Origin: Cyclobacteriaceae bacterium
GTDB lineage: Bacteria > Bacteroidota > Bacteroidia > Cytophagales > Cyclobacteriaceae
Length of the DNA stretch: 64,000 nucleotides
Reading direction: 5' to 3'
NCBI GenBank assembly: GCA_025455015.1
Contig: JALONI010000001.1
Coordinates: 30,921-94,920, forward strand
The notes beneath the pieces were generated by a model. It had not been told where the DNA came from. It was given only the letters and a program-made list of their open reading frames with translations, and did no database searches. The first letter of the stretch is position 1. The number at the start of each line of letters is the position of its first letter. The position numbers and the translations under genes were made by a program. Below are positions 26,734-35,128 of this stretch, piece by piece.

Positions 26734-27687
26734 ATGAAAATCCTCGCGTTTACCATCGTCATTGCTATCGGGCTGGTAGCGTGTGGCAATCCAAAAAAAG
26801 AAACCGATGTGACCCCTCAGGCCCAAGAGCCAGTGCTGACGGGGCTTTCGGGCCAAGCATACTTTTTGCCCACCTGGCCGCCCGAAACCGAAGCCCGGCT
26901 GCAGGAAACCCTGCGCATTGCCCGCGACAGCTTTAACCTCAACCCCACCGAACAAAACTACATTTGGCTCGGACGAAGACAGGCCTATCTGTATCAATAT
27001 CGCGATGCCATCGCCACGTTTACCTCGGGCCTTCAGCGCTACCCCCACTCCTATCGGCTGCTGCGCCACCGCGGCCATCGGTACGTTACGTTGCGGCAGT
27101 TTGAGTTAGCCATCGCTGACTTTCAACAAGCGGCCCGGTTGATGGAAGGCCAGCCGCTGGAGACAGAACCCGATGGGCAGCCCAACGCGCTCAACCAACC
27201 CTTGTCCACCACGCAGTTCAATGTCTGGTATCATCTGGGCTTGGCCTACTATCTGCAAGGAAGGTTTGCCGAAGCAGAGAAAGCGTACTTGGCTTGTCAA
27301 GCCGTTTGCCGGAACGATGACTCCGCGCTGGCGGTGGCCGATTGGCTGTACATGACGTACCAACGGCAGGGCAAACGAGACGAAGCCAGGAAATTGCTGG
27401 AAGGGCTGCCCCGCAACCCTGTCATCGTGGAAAACGATTCGTATTGGGTGCGCCTGAGACTGTACCGCGGGGAAATACCGGTCGACTCTGTGCTCACCGT
27501 GAAGACCGGTAGCGAAGACGCGGACCTTGCGCTGGCCACGCAAGGCTATGGCGTGGGGAATTGGTACTTGTACCGTGGAGACACCGCCCGGGCACGCAAG
27601 GTTTTTAAGCAGGTGGTGGGTGGAAACTACTTTTCGGCCTTTGGCTTTATTGCGGCCGAAGCTGAGTTGGCACGCTTGCCCAAATGA
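26734..27687 (+). CDS. TPR-repeat lipoprotein
   Basis: 317 residues. It starts with a lipoprotein signal (FTIVIAIGLVACGN, lipobox LVAC). The body is mostly helical pairs of tetratricopeptide type: 'NYIWLGRRQAYLYQYRDAIATFTSGLQRYP', 'SYRLLRHRGHRYVTLRQFELAIADFQQAARLM' and 'FNVWYHLGLAYYLQGRFAEAEKAYLACQ' each show the small/large residue pattern. It is probably an outer-membrane-anchored or periplasmic protein-binding scaffold. The final quarter ('SEDADLALATQGYGVGNWYLYRGDTARARKVFKQ') is another repeat. It sits between the intergenic repeat and the tRNA-Arg promoter. Confidence 0.82.
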   Translation: MKILAFTIVIAIGLVACGNPKKETDVTPQAQEPVLTGLSGQAYFLPTWPPETEARLQETLRIARDSFNLNPTEQNYIWLGRRQAYLYQYRDAIATFTSGLQRYPHSYRLLRHRGHRYVTLRQFELAIADFQQAARLMEGQPLETEPDGQPNALNQPLSTTQFNVWYHLGLAYYLQGRFAEAEKAYLACQAVCRNDDSALAVADWLYMTYQRQGKRDEARKLLEGLPRNPVIVENDSYWVRLRLYRGEIPVDSVLTVKTGSEDADLALATQGYGVGNWYLYRGDTARARKVFKQVVGGNYFSAFGFIAAEAELARLPK

Positions 27688-27717
27688 TTGTGCCAACTTG
27701 ATTTTGTGCTACCTTTG
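27688..27717 (+). promoter_or_regulatory. Promoter for tRNA-Arg
   Basis: TTG at 27688-27690, 19 bases, then TACCTTTG at 27710-27717: a very good Bacteroidota promoter. Transcription would begin near 27724, about 50 bases before the tRNA. Confidence 0.65.
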
Positions 27718-27776
27718 CGCGCTGCAAAGACTTTTTTTGGCCTTGTAAGGATAGCCCGATCCCGACCAGAAGGGGT

Positions 27777-27848
27777 GGTCTCATAGTTCAACGGATAGAA
27801 TAGGAGTTTCCTAAACTCTTGATCTGGGTTCGATTCCCGGTGAGACCA
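27777..27848 (+). tRNA. tRNA-Arg (anticodon CCT)
   Basis: Acceptor stem GGTCTCA/TGAGACC closes fully. D-arm GTTC/GAAT with an AACGGATA loop. Anticodon stem GGAGT/ACTCT with loop TTCCTAA gives anticodon CCT (reads AGG). T-arm CTGGG-TTCGATT-CCCGG has a single G-T pair. The discriminator is A, and CCA is not encoded (the next bases are CCT). It marks the left edge of a more AT-rich block and is a plausible island integration site. Confidence 0.95.
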
Positions 27849-27942
27849 CCTCTTCGCGTGGGACTGGTGTTTGATTGTGACAGAGCTTTGGGCGGTGGTT
27901 GAATCTGTTCAGTCCAAACGGATTCGAACAGCCGCAGAATCT

Positions 27943-28242
27943 TCACTTCTCGTCCTGTAGAGCAGCCTTGAGGGCGGTTAAGATCGTTTTCGGTTGACCA
28001 TCGATGATTTTAATGTGAGGGTTAACTTTTGAAAACTTCTGGTGAAGTTAATTGCGGCTTTGTACATCTACGCCCCCACCGATAATCACTGCGTTAAACA
28101 CACCTGACCTAAACATCGCCATAGCTTCTTCGTGCTCCAGTTTTCCGATTGGCGCATAGTCGTGTTGGCGTAATAAGGCGACTACGCTTGCCGGCATCCC
28201 TTCATGCCGCCCAATACTCTTTTCCCATGGGCCATCTGTCAT
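27943..28242 (-). pseudogene. Small gene with an in-frame stop, decayed
   Basis: From the ATG at 28242 the frame codes 64 residues ending 'AVIIGGGVDVQSRN', then meets a TAA at 28048-28050. The same frame continues with 34 more residues ('LHQKFSKVNPHIKIIDGQPKTILTALKAAL' in part) to a TGA at 27943. The part after the TAA keeps an amphipathic, protein-like composition with no further stop. The join 'GGGVxxxSRxxLHxxF...NPHIKIIDGxP' reads as one small globular alpha/beta domain of about 99 residues. So it looks like a nonsense-interrupted gene rather than two proteins. I cannot name the family. Confidence 0.5.
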
Positions 28243-28428
28243 CCGGATGGTTCATTTGGATGTGCCTGCTGTGTGATTTCTCTTGTTTATCTGCATCTTA
28301 ACGGAGCATTTCACCCTGAGGTTGCGGGCGAAAATGGGACAGCTAACCCCTTTGTACCGGGCGGCTGACTAATCAATCAATTTCTATCGTAAAATGTGAC
28401 GTGCGCCCCAATTGGTGATCCAACCTGT

Positions 28429-28992
28429 ATGCACCCCAGCCTACTTCTGTTAACACTTTTTATCGTTTTAGGATCAGTGCCTATCAGGGCCCAAACGACA
28501 TTGACCGGTGGCAATACCTGCCAGATACGTATCCAAACAGATCAAGAGTCGTTGCGATTGGGTTCACACCAGCTTCTGGCGAAACTTTCTGATAATGAGG
28601 AACAGTTCACTTTCCTAATCCCGGTTACAACCATCTATGCGGAAGCCGATTCTTCGGACCTGAAAAAGGTACTACCGCTCATCAATGCCACCGATTTCAT
28701 CTCCATTGTGTCTCAACTACCCACCGAAGTAGACGCGCAATTGGATCTTTCCCTCTTTGGCGGAAATCAGACCATACGTCTAAAGTCCAAGATAACGCTC
28801 GGAAAAGTTGCACTCTACAACGAAGTCGAGTTTACGGGGTTGCTGTTCGGCAATCACCAAAAAATGGCATTCAATTTCAAATTGTTCTTACAGCCGATAG
28901 GCCCGGGTTTACTGCGAGTAAACGGCCACGATGTAACTGAAATTGAAATCACCGCGCGGGGTGACAAGATACTTGGGCTTACCGACAATTAG
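28429..28992 (+). CDS. Secreted protein, possibly YceI-like
   Basis: 187 residues from the ATG at 28429, with a clear signal peptide ('LLLLTLFIVLGSVPIRAQ'). The mature chain is beta-rich. 'QFTFLIPVTTIYAEADSSDLKKVLPLINATDF' followed by 'LSLFGGNQTIRLKSKITLGKV' loosely resembles the ordered strands of YceI-type lipid-binding proteins, but the characteristic YceI signature is not clear. I rate the family call weak. It is the first intact gene after the tRNA and the decayed gene, followed closely by the DUF1003 gene, so the two may be co-transcribed. Confidence 0.55.
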   Translation: MHPSLLLLTLFIVLGSVPIRAQTTLTGGNTCQIRIQTDQESLRLGSHQLLAKLSDNEEQFTFLIPVTTIYAEADSSDLKKVLPLINATDFISIVSQLPTEVDAQLDLSLFGGNQTIRLKSKITLGKVALYNEVEFTGLLFGNHQKMAFNFKLFLQPIGPGLLRVNGHDVTEIEITARGDKILGLTDN

Positions 28993-29029
28993 CCGACTTA
29001 TTGCTGACCAAAAAACAATCCACTAAGGT

Positions 29030-29578
29030 ATGAATCAGGAGCCCGACAATCTGCTACAGGAAGAACGGAAGTACGTGCACAAACTTCGACAGATTGTGAA
29101 AAAGTCGATCGCAGAGGAGAGCCTCATCCTAGAAAATCTATTGCACCCGCCAGAAGAAGTGTTGACGCGGGGGCAAACACTTTCGGACAAACTTGCCTGC
29201 TTTGGCGGCAGTTGGAAGTTCATTACGTGGTTCGGCATTCTACTTGCCAGCTGGATTTTCGCGAATTCCATCCTGCCACCGCCCTTTCGTTTTGACTCCT
29301 ACCCTTTCATCTTTTTGAATCTATTGTTGTCCTGCATTGCTGCTTTGCAGGCACCCGTCATTATGATGAGTCAAAATCGCAAAGAAGAGAAAGATCGAAA
29401 AAGAAGCGAAAATGACTACCTCATTAACTTAAAAGCCGAACTCGAGGTGCGAAGCCTGCATCAAAAAATGGACCTTTTACTCCAGGAGCAACTGAGGATT
29501 CTGTTTGAAAACCAAACCCGTCAATGGGAGATGTTGCGCACGATTGAAAACCTACTGAATAAAAAAAATAGGGACTAG
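29030..29578 (+). CDS. DUF1003 membrane protein
   Basis: 182 residues. The DUF1003 core is visible: 'SDKLACFGGSWKFITWFGILLASWIF' (TM1), 'FDSYPFIFLNLLLSCIAALQAPVIMMSQNR' (TM2), and then a long charged helix with heptad-like spacing ('LKAELEVRSLHQKMDLLLQEQ'). DUF1003 proteins are uncharacterised two-helix membrane proteins with a cytoplasmic coiled coil, sometimes found near efflux or stress genes. It lies 37 bases after the preceding secreted protein and converges with the BamA-like gene. Confidence 0.85.
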   Translation: MNQEPDNLLQEERKYVHKLRQIVKKSIAEESLILENLLHPPEEVLTRGQTLSDKLACFGGSWKFITWFGILLASWIFANSILPPPFRFDSYPFIFLNLLLSCIAALQAPVIMMSQNRKEEKDRKRSENDYLINLKAELEVRSLHQKMDLLLQEQLRILFENQTRQWEMLRTIENLLNKKNRD

Positions 29579-29632
29579 GAATCCGCTTCCACAAGTCACC
29601 GTTCCCGTGCAAAATCAAACGTACTGATTGAG

Positions 29633-30724
29633 TCAAAAAGCTTCTCCCAAATTCAGGTAAGAGCCGTGGGAGTTGGTGCCGAATCCGGAATCAAAACGCA
29701 AATTCAATTTTTCTCTTGGGCTAATGGCGTAGCGTAACCCTAAGCCCACGGAAGGCTTCAGCCCAAAACCATCGACCAAGTTAGCCCATGAAGACGCCAC
29801 TCGCCCCGCTCCACAAAAAAGCACTACGCCCCAATGGCCGTGCACGGGTGTCCGCCACTCCGCTTGCACTGCGGCCATGATTCGGTCTTGGAATCGACCC
29901 TGATAGTAACCGCGCATGTACGAATCGCTACCGATAATCGATAGATTTCGAATGGGTATTGTTCCGGTTGCTTCCGTAGTTACTGCCTGAAAGGCCAGAA
30001 CCGCGTGTTTGCCTACCTCAAAATACTTGCGAACATCCAAGCCCTGAATACCAAAGTCAAATTGACTACCCAATGCTCTGCGATACCACATATTGAAGTA
30101 TTGTAAGTAAAATCCGCCTGACGAGCTAAATGAATTGTTACGCGAATCCCATGTACACAGGAACCCCAAACCAGAAACCCGACTGCCATTTCGCCCTACA
30201 ATATCTTGCGTGTTAAAAAGACTAGTGCCCGTATCGTTGTACGAAAACTGAAATACATGTTGAAATTCATAAGAAAGGCCTGCGTACAAATGCGGAAGTA
30301 TTCTTCGTAGTACCTGCGGGTAAACATCTACCTGCGAAATTGTATAGGGTTCCACTTGCTCAGGATGAGAGTCGTTACCGAGACCCCAAAAGCGGTCGGG
30401 GAAATGGCTCACGCTAGCCGTGTAATGTAAAATGTATCGCTCTTCGGACATGAAAAGTGTTCCTTCGGTGGCAAACACCGCCTGCCTGCGTACCGTGGCA
30501 AAGGTGGTTGCTTTGATGCTGGACGTGCGGCTGGCGGTGTCGTTGCCTGGCTTGAAATACCAGATTCCGCCCATGCCCAGGCCCCATTTATACTCAGGTG
30601 ACTTCACAATCAATGGAAAGAATAGATACCGGTCCTGTTTCGAAATCGTCAGGGGAAACTTCCGGTATTGGCCAAACGCGGACGAAAACATAATACACCC
30701 AAACAAAACACTTCGCCATCTCAT
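29633..30724 (-). CDS. BamA/TamA-like outer membrane barrel, last gene of the metal-efflux operon
   Basis: 363 residues with a signal peptide (LFGCIMFSSAFG) and no POTRA domains, so only the C-terminal Omp85-type barrel. Visible strands include 'GLGMGGIWYF', 'LYAGLSYEFQHV', 'GSRVSGLGFLCTWDSRNNSFSSSGGFYLQY', 'DSYMRGYYQGRFQDR' (the RGY/F loop typical of Omp85 barrels) and a C-terminal strand ending in Phe. It starts on the stop of the RND pump gene (ATGA), so it is translated with it. Members of this group are often labelled BamA/TamA family; the role is unknown. A role in envelope repair or export accompanying metal efflux is inference. Confidence 0.8.
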   Translation of the reverse strand: MRWRSVLFGCIMFSSAFGQYRKFPLTISKQDRYLFFPLIVKSPEYKWGLGMGGIWYFKPGNDTASRTSSIKATTFATVRRQAVFATEGTLFMSEERYILHYTASVSHFPDRFWGLGNDSHPEQVEPYTISQVDVYPQVLRRILPHLYAGLSYEFQHVFQFSYNDTGTSLFNTQDIVGRNGSRVSGLGFLCTWDSRNNSFSSSGGFYLQYFNMWYRRALGSQFDFGIQGLDVRKYFEVGKHAVLAFQAVTTEATGTIPIRNLSIIGSDSYMRGYYQGRFQDRIMAAVQAEWRTPVHGHWGVVLFCGAGRVASSWANLVDGFGLKPSVGLGLRYAISPREKLNLRFDSGFGTNSHGSYLNLGEAF

Positions 30725-33700
30725 TTCCGCTTCTCAATCCAAAAGTACAACGCGGTGAGCACAAAAGGCGTAAACAACAAAGTAGCGGTGAGGCCACCAA
30801 TAATTACCGTGGCTAGTGGCCGCTGGATGTCGGAGCCAATGCCGGAGGATCGCGCTGCCGGAATCAGACCGATAATGGCTACAATTAACATCATCATGAT
30901 AGCCCGTAACTGGCCTGCCGATGCAACCGCAATGGTTGACTCCAAATGCGCCCCGTTCAATGTACGTTCCCGGTTTATCGCAGAGATGAGCAAAACGCCC
31001 GCCATCACCGATAAACCAAACAATGACACAAACCCTACGCCAGCGGACACATTAAAGTGATAGCCTCGCAACCACAGTGCCACGATGCCGCCTGCCAAGG
31101 CAAACAAGACACACGTGATTGTTAACAGGGCGTAACGTAGATTTTTATACAGAAAAAACAGAACCGTCAGCACAATGACAACCGTAAGCGGAATGGCAAT
31201 AAGCAACTGCTTGCCTGCCCGTTGAAGGTTCTCGAACTGGCCACCATAATCAATGGTATAGCCTTGCTCCAACGCAATCGCCTTCTTTATTTTTTCCCGG
31301 GCTTCTTCAACAAATCCGCCTTGATCACGCCCTTGTATATTGGTTTTCACGATCAGAAGTCGCTTTCCGTTAGCGCGGTATAGGTTCGTTTCACCATCTG
31401 TCAATTGTACGCTTGCCACTTGATCTAACGGAATCAATTGACCTTGTGCAGCCGCCACCTGGATAGACTTGATCATATTCAGACTATTGCGATCCTCTGG
31501 CTTATAGCGGATTACGATGTCGTATTTGCGGTCGCGATCAAAAACCAAACCAATGGACTTTCCACCGATAGCGGCCTCCACCACTTGCTGGATATCTGCC
31601 ACATTTATCCCGTACCGTGCAGCTTCTAGCCGGTTGATACGCACATTCAATTGCGCTTGGGGCCCCTCCTGTTCCATACCCACATCGGTTGCTCCCGCCA
31701 TTTGCCTCACAATTTTCCTTATGGTGTCGGCCATTACACGCATCTTCTGCAAATCGTAGCCCTGAATATTAATTGCCAAGTCCGCAGCCGACCCTGTTAC
31801 GGACTCCATCACGTTGTCAATAATCGGCTGACCGAACGAAATAAAGGCGGACGGAAGCTGACGCTTCATTTCTACGCGCATTTTGCTGATCAACTCCTGC
31901 TTTGATGTATCGGTCGCCCAGAGCTTGTAATCCTTCAACACCATCATGACTTCCGTCCGATTGGACGGAAAGGGGTCAGTGCCATCGTCATTGCGCCCGG
32001 ACTGCGTGACCAGGCTGGCAACTTGCGGATGAGCTTTTGCCACTTGCCGGATGATAGGCGCGATCTTCTGTGTCTCCTGGATCGAGGTACCCGCTGGCAA
32101 AAAGGCTCGCATCCAAATAGAGCCCTCATCCAAGGGGGGTAAAAACTCCGTACCCAAGCCCGTGCCCAAGGTAATTCCGCCCAAAACTACAGCAAACCCG
32201 ACCACAACCACTTGTTTATGATAGATCAACACGCGCGGAAGCAGCCCTTCGTATTTCTTTTCCAACCAACGCATGACGTCCAATCGTTTACGCCAGGTGG
32301 GCATTGGCCTTATTTCTGCCGAATCCAAAGAAAGATTTTTGCTGTACACAAACGTAATAAGAACCGGAATGAGGGTAAGTGAGCAAATCATTGCCCCCAC
32401 CACAGCAAACGCGAGCGTCAGCGCCATGGGTGAAAATAGCTTTCCCTCCACGCGCTGCATGGTCAGAATAGGGAGATACGCCAAGATAATAATGGTGACT
32501 GAGAAAAAGATTTCGCGCCCCACTTCTTGAGCTGCATTCAAAGTAAGTTTCACAATCCCCTCGGCACGCTCCGCGTCTGTTGCAGTTTTGAACTTATGTG
32601 CCAAATGAGCGGCCATCACACAGGCTCCGTCTACAATGATCCCGAAATCAATCGCCCCGAGCGAAAGCAAGTTAGCCGGTATACCGTTTAGCTTCATCAA
32701 TAAGAAAGCAAACAGCAGCGCAAATGGAATGGTGAATGCCACCACCAGCGCGGAGCGAATATTGCCCAGAAAAAGTATCAATACAATGATGACTATAGAG
32801 ACCCCTTCAAACAAAGTATGCGACACCGTGACAAGTGTGTTATCAACAAGCGAAGTACGATCATAAATAGGCGTGACAGTAACGCCCCGGGGAAATTCAT
32901 TCTGCTGTAAATCATTCAATTTCTTCTTCAATGCCCGCAGAACTTCCGTAGGGTTTTCGCCTCTGCGCATGGATACGATGCCCTCAATACCGGAGTCTAC
33001 TTCCAGGCCATCGTGCACAATAGCATAGCCCAAAATACCTTGTGGCGGAGGGGGCCCGATCTCAACGGTAGCAACGTCCTTTACGAATACCGGCACCCCG
33101 GCCACACTGGTAACCATTATCTGATTGATGTCTGCCTCCGACCGGATGGCACCGATGCCTCGTACAGCAAGCCCCTGCCCTCCCCGTTCGACAATATTAC
33201 CACCCGTATTTTGGTTATTGGCTTGTATGGCGTTCATGACATCACTTAAGGCAAGGCTATATTTTCGAAGCTTCTCAGGCGAAGTAAAAACGTGAAACTC
33301 TTTCACTGGCCCGCCAAAGGTGACAGCATCGGCAACACCCGGCACTTGCAAAATAGACGGTACAATGACCCAGTCTTGAAGATCACGCAATTGCGTAGGT
33401 GTGACTTCCGTGGGTGCCTGTAAAACATAGCGGTAGATCTCTCCCACCGCGGTGGTCAACGGGCCCATTTCCGGCACCACATTCGGGGGCAAATCAGCCG
33501 AAGCAAGCCGTTCTATTACTTGCTGACGCGCAAAATAATCGTTCGTGCCGTCTTCAAACGAAAGCTGAATCTGCGCAAGACCAAACACCGTACGAGACCT
33601 GCGGGCAATAACGCGGGGCACGTTATTCAGCGCACGCTCAATCGGAATGGTTACTTGTTGCTCTACCTCTTCGGCCGCTCGCCCCGGATACTTGGCAATC

Positions 33701-33846
33701 ACAATCACATTGGTGTCGGCAATGTCCGGATAGGCTTCAATTTTTAACAATTCAAAAGAAATAAAGCCAACCGCCATCAGGATCAGTGCCGAAATGATGA
33801 CAGCAGTACGGTTATTGAGCGAAAAGACCAACAGTTTTCGGATCAT
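30721..33846 (-). CDS. CzcA/CusA-family heavy-metal RND efflux pump
   Basis: 1041 residues, full length for the HME-RND family. Twelve transmembrane helices are arranged as one N-terminal, five plus one central, and a C-terminal group. The start 'IRKLLVFSLNNRTAVII' and 'AYPDIADTNVIVIAKYPGRAAEEVE' are typical. The proton-relay helix reads 'GAIDFGIIVDGACVMAAHLAHKF', with Asp400 and Asp406. The Glu usually seven residues after the second Asp is Ala413 here. It would extrude a divalent metal or copper/silver, but the specificity is not readable. It lies 4 bases after the DUF190 gene and overlaps the BamA-like gene. Confidence 0.93.
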   Translation of the reverse strand: MIRKLLVFSLNNRTAVIISALILMAVGFISFELLKIEAYPDIADTNVIVIAKYPGRAAEEVEQQVTIPIERALNNVPRVIARRSRTVFGLAQIQLSFEDGTNDYFARQQVIERLASADLPPNVVPEMGPLTTAVGEIYRYVLQAPTEVTPTQLRDLQDWVIVPSILQVPGVADAVTFGGPVKEFHVFTSPEKLRKYSLALSDVMNAIQANNQNTGGNIVERGGQGLAVRGIGAIRSEADINQIMVTSVAGVPVFVKDVATVEIGPPPPQGILGYAIVHDGLEVDSGIEGIVSMRRGENPTEVLRALKKKLNDLQQNEFPRGVTVTPIYDRTSLVDNTLVTVSHTLFEGVSIVIIVLILFLGNIRSALVVAFTIPFALLFAFLLMKLNGIPANLLSLGAIDFGIIVDGACVMAAHLAHKFKTATDAERAEGIVKLTLNAAQEVGREIFFSVTIIILAYLPILTMQRVEGKLFSPMALTLAFAVVGAMICSLTLIPVLITFVYSKNLSLDSAEIRPMPTWRKRLDVMRWLEKKYEGLLPRVLIYHKQVVVVGFAVVLGGITLGTGLGTEFLPPLDEGSIWMRAFLPAGTSIQETQKIAPIIRQVAKAHPQVASLVTQSGRNDDGTDPFPSNRTEVMMVLKDYKLWATDTSKQELISKMRVEMKRQLPSAFISFGQPIIDNVMESVTGSAADLAINIQGYDLQKMRVMADTIRKIVRQMAGATDVGMEQEGPQAQLNVRINRLEAARYGINVADIQQVVEAAIGGKSIGLVFDRDRKYDIVIRYKPEDRNSLNMIKSIQVAAAQGQLIPLDQVASVQLTDGETNLYRANGKRLLIVKTNIQGRDQGGFVEEAREKIKKAIALEQGYTIDYGGQFENLQRAGKQLLIAIPLTVVIVLTVLFFLYKNLRYALLTITCVLFALAGGIVALWLRGYHFNVSAGVGFVSLFGLSVMAGVLLISAINRERTLNGAHLESTIAVASAGQLRAIMMMLIVAIIGLIPAARSSGIGSDIQRPLATVIIGGLTATLLFTPFVLTALYFWIEKRK

Positions 33847-33850
33847 GAAA

Positions 33851-34150
33851 TCAGATTTTTAATACGGGAAAAATGACCATAAGACACGATGGCGCAATCA
33901 CTTTTAGCTTCTTGGCTGCGCGCTCTACGCGATCGTCCTCGTCCACAAATACGACCAGAGCCGGGGGTTCATCAAATGAAAAAAGGTCGCGCGGATACTT
34001 GATCCGGTGATTTCGACCAAAGCCTGCATAGCCGCGAAAAGACGTAGCCCCGGCAATGCCTTCTTCGGCCAGCAAACGCATGACATAGTCGTGAAGCAAC
34101 TGGTCACCTACCTGTTCCTCCAAATCAATAAACAACTGTGCTTGCAGCAT
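33851..34150 (-). CDS. PII-like DUF190 domain protein inside the efflux operon
   Basis: 99 residues. It matches the PII-like fold of DUF190: an initial 'LQAQLFIDLEEQVGDQLLHDYVMRLLAEEGIAGATSFRGYAGFG' (split strand-helix-strand, with the conserved Gly-Ala-Thr and RGxxGFG turn), a basic 'NHRIKYPRDLF' loop, and the second half 'ALVVFVDEDDRVERAAKKLK'. PII-like proteins form trimers and sense small molecules or metals. It lies between the adaptor (12 bases upstream) and the pump gene (4 bases downstream). A sensing role for the pump is suggested by position, not shown. Confidence 0.78.
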   Translation of the reverse strand: MLQAQLFIDLEEQVGDQLLHDYVMRLLAEEGIAGATSFRGYAGFGRNHRIKYPRDLFSFDEPPALVVFVDEDDRVERAAKKLKVIAPSCLMVIFPVLKI

Positions 34151-34161
34151 ATATTAATGCG

Positions 34162-35127
34162 TTAGTAGCCAAATGAAATTCCCTTCAGGGCCATAACACC
34201 TGTGTACACGACACGCTCATGTTCACCAATTCCAGTCAAAATCGTGACGCGGTCGCCAACCTGTTGCCCAATCAGCACTTCTCTTCGTTCATAGGTATTC
34301 GAGTCGTTCTGCACAAACACGTAGTCTTTCCCTTGCACATTAACAAGTGACGAAAGAGGAACCGACAGCACATCTCCTTCATGAAGTGCAAACGTAACGG
34401 TCGCAAACATTCCCACCCGGTATCGGTTGGCTTTGTCGGGCAAAACCACACGTACTTTGACCATACGGGTAGCCGCATCCACTTCGGCTGCAAGGCCGTT
34501 GACGGTGGCATTCAAAATCTCGTTTGGGTAGGCTGTAAACCGCACGCGACAGACGGCTCCGGTACGGATGCTGCCTATCTGGCTTTCTGGCACTTCACAC
34601 AGTAGCCAAGCCTCGGTTGGGCGGGGGTCTCGTAGTGCCTCCGGATCAAGACCTGCTATTCGCAACTTTGCCTCTTGCTCGGTAATGGCCGCTTCTTCGT
34701 TAGCCAGTTGCGTCTCGGCCTCCAGTACCTCTTTACCGGTAGCTGCACTGTGTCCATATAGATCTTTGACACGGGCTAGATTCACGCGATACGTGCTAAT
34801 ATTTACCAAGTGCTGTAAAAACTGAGCATACGTTGCACCTAAGTCAGGGTCATCAAACATTACGTTGCTACGCATGCCTGCCAGCGTTGTACCCAGCACG
34901 CTCACAGCCACCGAGGCAGGAGCTTGATAGTTGGCGTTCATGTCTTCTTTTGCTGCGATGGACGTAGCAAAGAAACCGGCTTTGATACTTTCATCGGGAA
35001 AAGAAATAACAACACCGCCCCGGCTCACTTGAGGCTGCGGTGTGGAATGTGGGGTGTGTTTAGCACTCTGCCTGCCACAACCCAGCAAGCCAAATAACAC
35101 CCAAAAAATTAATGCGCTTTGTTTCAT
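34162..35127 (-). CDS. RND efflux periplasmic adaptor (metal type)
   Basis: 321 residues with a lipoprotein signal (FWVLFGLLGCG). It lacks the histidine-rich N-terminus of some CusB proteins. A short barrel-sandwich region is followed by a helical hairpin with 'GHSAATGKEVLEAETQLANEEAAITEQEAKLR' and then beta strands 'EAWLLCEVPESQIGSIRTGAVCRVRFTAYPNEILNA'. That is the membrane-fusion protein order of the HlyD/CusB family. It bridges the pump and the outer-membrane channel. The start follows the TolC stop by one base. The hairpin is shorter than in multidrug adaptors, typical of metal systems. Confidence 0.88.
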   Translation of the reverse strand: MKQSALIFWVLFGLLGCGRQSAKHTPHSTPQPQVSRGGVVISFPDESIKAGFFATSIAAKEDMNANYQAPASVAVSVLGTTLAGMRSNVMFDDPDLGATYAQFLQHLVNISTYRVNLARVKDLYGHSAATGKEVLEAETQLANEEAAITEQEAKLRIAGLDPEALRDPRPTEAWLLCEVPESQIGSIRTGAVCRVRFTAYPNEILNATVNGLAAEVDAATRMVKVRVVLPDKANRYRVGMFATVTFALHEGDVLSVPLSSLVNVQGKDYVFVQNDSNTYERREVLIGQQVGDRVTILTGIGEHERVVYTGVMALKGISFGY

Positions 35128-35128
35128 A

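Noticed and set aside
26516..26737. Open frame of about 73 residues across the low-complexity repeat
   Set aside because: The translation is only the repeat words read as Thr-Ser-x-Leu-Ser-Asp-Phe-Gln units, and it has no start context or hydrophobic core; it is a by-product of the tandem DNA repeat.
34162..35127. Truncated adaptor, because it is shorter than the AcrA-like one
   Set aside because: All membrane-fusion segments are present and the start and stop are packed against neighbours; metal-type adaptors are normally shorter.
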